This document shows positions 58,306 through 64,000 of a DNA stretch of 64,000 nucleotides, piece by piece. Each line of letters opens with the position of its first letter. Position 1 is the stretch's first letter. The DNA comes from Dillenia suffruticosa (Eukaryota > Streptophyta > Magnoliopsida > Dilleniales > Dilleniaceae): assembly GCA_033439265.1 (NCBI GenBank), contig JAVTVX010000031.1, positions 12,189,001-12,253,000 of the forward strand, read 5' to 3'. Below the pieces are notes generated by a model. It had not been told where the DNA came from. It worked only from the letters and a program-made list of their open reading frames with translations, and did no database searches. The position numbers and the translations under genes were made by a program.

Positions 58306-61300
58306 GGGCCTTAATCGATCTTATATTTAATCATGAAAACAGAGAGGAAAGGAAGGTTCTTTGCGGTGAGATCTGAAGGAAAAGTAATTGGGGGTTTTAG
58401 AGGTCGTAATGTTAGTCCACTTGTTACCAATGCAGTTGCAGTTAAGACCTCTCTCTCTCTCTCTCTCTCTCTCGTAATTGATGTGATTGCGATTGCGATT
58501 GCGAGTGTTGTACTGTCTGATTTGTGTTTTGTGGTTTCGTTAGACGAAGGGAGAGAGTTCTACAGCATCAACTTCGGCGAAGCCTGGGTACGTTTCTATG
58601 CTTCTATTGGGAATGCGTTTGATTTGATTTTTGAATGGTGATTGGTTTTTGGATCAGCTTGTCTGGGTTTTGAGGGAGATAAAATAATATGAACTTATTT
58701 ATATGGCTGCATTAGCCATGTAGTGTAGATATATGCAATTTGGTTCTTTGTTTGGTAGTTGTAGATCATGGATTAATTGATTGAGAAGTACTGAATTTGA
58801 GTCAAGATATTCTAATGGTGAAGAAAATATGAATATTTTGAATTATGCAATTAGAACCACTAGCACTTTGGTAGTGCTTTGCTGACAAAGTCGCCTAATG
58901 TAGCAGCAATGGCTCAAAATGGACATTGCATTGTAGGTGGGGGTCCTTGTGGCAATACCTGTGGAGGGTAGCGATGCTCGTGTTCCCATCCATTCATTTT
59001 TCTTAACAAGAAAATGGGGATTTTATTTTCTAAAAGTCATTTGGATGTTTTAGTTATTTTGAAGAATTTTACTGCATTGAGGCGTGTTAGTGAATCAATT
59101 TTAAAGTTGTCATCTGTTAAAGCCTTTTTAGAATCTAGTGACTGAGAAATGTATGTTCTAGTGAAATGCTAGGCATTAATCCGGTCCACAATTAGTTTCA
59201 GGAAAAAATGAACCTCCGTGGTGAGTGCGTCATTTTAGATAGTCTTCCTATAATCCTCTTTTTTTATTATTTCTTTTTGAGGACCGAAGAGATCTATTTA
59301 GGATTAGTTATGCTATGAAGTTGTTCGGTTGTGGATATCTTTGTTAGTGTTGGTTAATGTTTTATCATGTTGTGAGTGGCCTGACAAAAGTTATTGATAT
59401 ATCTTGTGCCAATAGTCTTCAAATTATTCTAGATGATCATATCCGATAAAGTCATTAAGTTGCCAATACCGAATATGAGTTTTGCTTATGTTGCGTATAT
59501 GCTACACTTGTTTAGAAGAAACCTAGGGAGACTTCCTGGTTCATATTTTCTTTTTAATTATGCTGATGAGTGAAAAATAGTTTTATTTGAAGTCGCGTAG
59601 ATACATCCATATCTCCATGTTTATGGTGCATATTTGAGTGTGAACTTGTGCTACACTTTGCTGTTTTATATGCCAAGAATACAAATATGAAAATTCAAAA
59701 TGGAGATATATAGATGCAATTGTTGGCAGGACATGAAAAATTTAAATGCAACATTTTTTTTAATAGAGAAAGAAATCAACATTAAGGGAAAAAGAGTTAA
59801 TGACGGAGGAAGATAAGATATCCTTGAAGGAATGAGTGCAAACCCAAGGTATAATAAAATGCTTCATTCAAAAGAACCCTCCAATCTCTAGAAATCTCTT
59901 GAATAGAGTTTCTTTAGAAGCTTCAGCCACTGAGGACCACAGAGATGTTCAAAAAGCTATTTTATTTCACCAAAATTAAAAGAAAGACTATTTTGAATCT
60001 TTGGATATTTTGCTTTTAACAGATGCAAGAGTATAGGAGTTCCGCACATCAAATCTTGGTCTCTATGAGATCCCAACAGGGAACACCTGGATATGTTATA
60101 GGCTCAGCACTTACTATGCTATTTAAAGATCATCCTAAAATTCATTGGGATATTGATACCTGGGATATTGCACTTAGATATGTATTACAATTTTTATTTT
60201 TTTTTAGATGGGAAAATCAAGAAAGAAACTCAATACATGAGGTGTTTTCACCTTGCAATCCTCTCTATGGCTAAGCTCGTAGAAGTTTTTGAATTCAAAC
60301 AACTCTACTATGGAATCTTTCCAGATTGCCTGGTCCATTTTATTTGAAATGAACATTATGCTACTCAAAAAGCTCAAAGAAAGAAACTAAGCTCTGTACC
60401 TATAACGCAGAAAAGGATTTATAATAAAAAACCACATTCTGTTAACCACCCTAATAAGGCAAAAGAGGATTTATATAATGCGTTAAGAAAAAAAAAATCA
60501 GATAAATGATCTTTTAGCAGGATAAAGTCATGGCTAAAATATGCTTCCAAAAGCTCTGTACTTATAATATGATGCCTTCAGAGAAACCTCCAACCTCTGA
60601 TTATCTTTTTCGAAAATGTATATGTAGAAAGCCCCTGGTACAATATTCACTATCCATCCCTTAATTAATCCCATTCCCAAATTCGTAGCTTTTCTCCAAA
60701 GTTGGCTTGTTTCTGCCATAAATCTCCAAAGTCAGTTCCCAAGTATGGATGCATTGAACTCCACTAAGGTGATCCATGTGATAGTAAGAGGTCTTTGATC
60801 ATACCATACTTGACAAGGAGAAATTTTTGAGCCCTGTCCCCCTTTGTCCCATGAAAACATTCTTTAAATACTCCTATTTCCTTTTGCCACTGAACATCGG
60901 ATGGGGAGCACAGATATGAAATAAGTTGGGATACTTGATGGAGTACTTTCTATAAATAGAAGTCCCTCCTCTTGATGGATAGTTACTCTTCTAACAAGCT
61001 AGACTTTTCCTGTTATACCTTATTTTACAGAGTTATCTTTCTGCTTGTGACAAACCTCCCATGTTGAACCGTAGGATGCCAACTAACAAAGCCCCATTAG
61101 TACTTGTGCCAATAAGAATGTTCTCAGTCTTTGAAAAATTCAATGTGAAACAAGACACAAATTCTTTAAAGTTAAGAATGTGATACATACTGGTTTCACA
61201 ACATATGATGGTGTTATCTGGAAATGAAAGGCAGAACATCTGAACCACCTCAGCAATGTTATCACACTTGAAAAACCGTTGTTCAACCCAAATCCTCTGC

Positions 61301-63993
61301 CTTAAACAACATCATGCTCAGCACTTCCATAACTAGAGTAAACAAAACAGAGAGAGTGGTTTCCCTCGTCTAAGGCCATGAGGGGACCAAATATTTCTTA
61401 TTGAAAATCCATTGACCAAAGAAGAAATGGAAACGTAGATGTATGCCTCATGATCCATCCTTTCCATTTGGCTCGCTAATTTGTTGTTATATCTAGTGAA
61501 CCAAAGCATTCCAAACAACATGGTTATAGGTTTCTCCTATGTCTTCCTTGAAAGTTGGCCTTCCAACATTTTCTCATTCTAAAGTCATTGTGCATGAAGA
61601 GTTTATCTTCAATCAGAGAGATAATTTAAGGAAAACATCTGTTTGTAAAATTTCAATTAGTTTTTAGCATTTTAGGGATAATCTCAATTGGTTCTTGGTA
61701 TTGTAGGAAGAATCCTATATTTAGTGTTTAGCTCATGTTGAAAGTTTTTCATTGTCATCATTGTTGGTAATAATGGATCAAGTGTAACGTGCTTGGAGAG
61801 TGTTTGTATGCACTTATGAGAAGTGCTTATTGACTTCTGTTTATTTTTATAATTTTTAACTTTCCGACCAAAATGGTCTTATACTGACAATAATTATAAA
61901 AGATTTATTCGAATATTTTAATCTAGTATAAAGACAATATCTTTTATAGAGTATTTTATTTAGTTAAGTAATAGTGCATTAATAATTAGGCAAAATAGTG
62001 TGTTTGTGCTTTTGAGAAGAGGAACCAAACACCCCTTAGTACTGCCTGCACTTAAACAGGTTCAACGGGGAATGGCAAATGAAGAGGGGCCAAAAAAAAA
62101 AAAAAGGAAAGTAGACATACTGAAGAGGGGGAAGATTTATGCCTTCTTGAACCCACATAAGTGGCGAGACATAATACAAATATATCCTTAAATTTACTTC
62201 TCCTACTTAAACAACACAATGGTGAGGTGGGAGTGTAACCAGCAAAACGGACACAAGTTGTCTCATTGAGGTCTCGTAGTTTTGCAAAATGTAAGTAATT
62301 TTTCCCTATATAAATCTCTTAGGATAAAAGTGCCACACATTATTATTATTATTATTATTATTATTTATTTCTTTCTTTTTTCAGGATAGATGAGAGTTCC
62401 ATATCTTATTTAAAGCCATGAAGTGACTTTATCCTAAATCACAAAGGTGGGATCATATGTTGTTTCTATCACTTGTGCTTAGTTAGAATGAGCTCTAAAT
62501 GCCACTATTTGTAAAAGTAAGTGCTTTTGAAGGCTTGTGCTAATGTGAAACGGTGTCTATTATTATATAATTATTTTTGTCCTCGTCACATGGGGATTCA
62601 TGATGACTCATGAAGAGTCCTAGCCACGTGGAATATCAAATGGAATTGAAGGGGCCTGACACTTTTCATGCCCAAGACCACTCTCTCTTTAAAATAATCT
62701 TAACCAAGTTTACGTCAAAGGTAACAATGTGTATGAGTTTACTCTTTTTAATATATCTTTTCTGGCAATTCTGATACATCTGTTTTGAGAGAGTCGGCAC
62801 TATGCTTTAAGTTTATTCTTGTTGTGTAAGAGGAGGACAACTGGTTTGCTTGTCTGCATCTGTTTGCTTGTCATCACATTATCTCATAATTGGACATGCA
62901 TGCTCTTGCTCTGGGTGAAAATAGTTGTAGCTCCCTGTTTTTGTGTGTTTATCTTTTGCATATTAATGTCTTTAATTTGGCCTGGCCTATTAATAGTCGA
63001 TTCAATGTTTTCGTCCTCAGGCATGAAGTCTTGCTCTTTGAGGCTCTAAGAGAGGGCTTGGATGAAGAAATGATGAGAGATCCCACAGTATGCATCATGG
63101 GTGAAGATGTGGGCCACTATGGAGGTTCATACAAGGTAACTAAAGGCCTTGCTGAGAAGTATGGCGATTTAAGGGTTCTTGATACACCCATTGCTGAGAA
63201 TTCATTTACGGGCATGGGTATCGGAGCTGCTATGACTGGACTTAGGCCAGTAATTGAGGGGATGAATATGGGCTTTCTGCTTCTAGCTTTCAATCAGATC
63301 TCAAACAATTGTGGGATGCTTCACTACACTTCTGGTGGCCAATTTAAGATACCAGTGGTCATTCGAGGACCGGGAGGAGTTGGCCGACAACTTGGGGCAG
63401 AACACTCTCAACGTCTTGAGTCCTACTTTCAGTCAATTCCTGGAATTCAAATGGTGGCATGCTCGACGCCATATAATGCTAAGGGCTTGATGAAAGCTGC
63501 AATCAGAAGTGAGAATCCAGTGATTCTTTTCGAGCATGTTTTGCTATACAATCTCAAGGAGAGAATACCAGATGAAGAGTATGTCTTGTCACTTGAGGAA
63601 GCTGAGATGGTTAGGCCTGGGGAGCACGTTACTATCCTAACTTATTCCAGGATGAGATACCATGTGATGCAGGCTGCAAAGACTTTGGTGAACAAGGGTT
63701 ATGATCCTGAGGTGATTGATATCAGGTCACTCAAACCTTTTGATCTTTATACAATTGGAAATTCAGTGAAGAAGACACATCGTGTTTTGATTGTCGAAGA
63801 GTGCATGAGAACAGGTGGAATTGGGGCTAGCTTGACAGCTGCCATTACTGAGAATTTCCATGATTACTTGGATGCCCCAATTGTATGCTTGTCATCACAA
63901 GATGTGCCTACCCCTTATGCTGGGACATTGGAGGAATGGACCGTGGTTCAGCCTGCACAGATTGTGACAGCTGTTGAGCAGCTCTGCAAGTAG
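58172..63993 (+). CDS. PDH-E1 BETA: Plastid pyruvate dehydrogenase E1 beta subunit
   Basis: Four exons, 58172-58259, 58343-58440, 58544-58587 and 63021-63993, with GT-AG introns in phase, encode 400 aa (Arabidopsis about 406). Residues 1 to about 65 are rich in Ser, Arg and Ala with few acidic residues, a chloroplast transit peptide. The mature part starts near [17 protein letters not shown] (78-94). Thiamine-diphosphate and interface motifs are visible: [17 protein letters not shown] from residue 104, [50 protein letters not shown], and the C-terminal transketolase domain [38 protein letters not shown]. With E1 alpha it decarboxylates pyruvate and passes the acetyl group to E2 in the plastid, supplying acetyl-CoA for fatty acid synthesis. 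The entire catalytic region lies in exon 4 without introns. Intron 3 is 4,433 bp and holds an L1 fragment. The stop lies 7 bp from the window end. Confidence 0.97.
58271..58305. repeat. (CT)n(TA)n microsatellite in PDH intron 1
   Basis: About 17 bp of CT followed by about 18 bp of TA inside the 83-bp first intron. Confidence 0.9.
58449..58473. repeat. (CT)n microsatellite in PDH intron 2
   Basis: About 12 CT units near the start of the 103-bp second intron, which runs 58441-58543. Confidence 0.9.
58588..60499 (+). other. PDH intron 3, first part
   Basis: Typical T-rich plant intron sequence. An 83-codon open frame at 60023-60274 has no recognised domain. No element boundary seen. Confidence 0.5.
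60500..61640 (-). mobile_element. L1-type LINE fragment in PDH intron 3
   Basis: Opposite in orientation to the host gene. On the minus strand: [20 protein letters not shown] then [12 protein letters not shown] (RT box with RQGDPLSP degraded), at about 61450-61330; [17 protein letters not shown] (the FADD box degraded to FPDN) and [13 protein letters not shown] at about 61240-61110; [13 protein letters not shown] at about 60715-60670. Frames are interrupted and both ends of ORF2 are missing, so it is dead. Confidence 0.78.
61641..63020 (+). other. PDH intron 3, last part
   Basis: No gene seen. A (TTA)n microsatellite at about 62340-62366 and an A16 run at about 62090-62105 are present. The acceptor is TTTTCGTCCTCAG|GCATGAAG. 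Confidence 0.6.
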
Positions 63994-64000
63994 AAAGAGA

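Noticed and set aside
60023-60274. An 83-codon frame in PDH intron 3, considered as an alternative exon
   Set aside because: No similarity to PDH E1 beta, and exons 3 and 4 already join in phase to give the expected protein.

Overview
The window is nuclear DNA from a flowering plant, almost certainly a eudicot. It is AT-rich, its genes have introns, it carries plant-type Copia, Gypsy, L1, RTE and hAT elements, and all three protein-coding genes I recognise are plant genes. I cannot name the species.

Three host genes can be reconstructed exon by exon. (1) A JAZ8/TIFY5A-type jasmonate repressor on the minus strand (147-1135; 3 exons, 129 aa). (2) A DUF1365 membrane-anchored protein on the minus strand (22042-42653; 5 exons, 309 aa), whose third intron is about 16.2 kb and full of transposons. 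(3) A plastid pyruvate dehydrogenase E1 beta subunit on the plus strand (58172-63993; 4 exons, 400 aa). From memory, JAZ8 (At1g30135), a DUF1365 gene (At1g30130) and PDH-E1 BETA (At1g30120) are neighbours in Arabidopsis, and the JAZ7/PDH-E1beta-like pair sits together at At2g34600/At2g34590. The window therefore looks like an old conserved gene block inflated by transposons.

Layout: 1-1.7 kb JAZ gene and promoter; 1.7-11.6 kb AT-rich intergenic DNA with a 439-bp hAT MITE (4838-5276), a possible decayed LTR (6.6-7.4 kb) and an unidentified exon-like patch (10.2-10.7 kb); 11.6-21.0 kb two Copia elements 52 bp apart, an older one and a young one with a perfect 5-bp target duplication; 22.0-42.7 kb the DUF1365 gene. 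Its big intron holds an RTE LINE, an old Copia with a Gypsy element nested inside it, and a second RTE LINE in the opposite orientation. From 42.7 to 58.1 kb lies the intergenic region between the two divergent genes: LTR-element remnants, an L1 3' half, a Copia gag relic, a hAT transposase fragment and a third RTE LINE. From 58.2 to 64.0 kb lies the PDH gene, with an L1 fragment in its 4.4-kb third intron.

The three host proteins act in different places: nuclear repression of jasmonate signalling, an unknown membrane role, and plastid acetyl-CoA supply. Nothing in the sequence shows a joint pathway. I found no tRNA, rRNA or CRISPR array and no convincing new multi-gene system. The most unusual material is the intron architecture of the DUF1365 gene, with transposon nests and degenerate tandem duplications in two other introns, and the conserved synteny.
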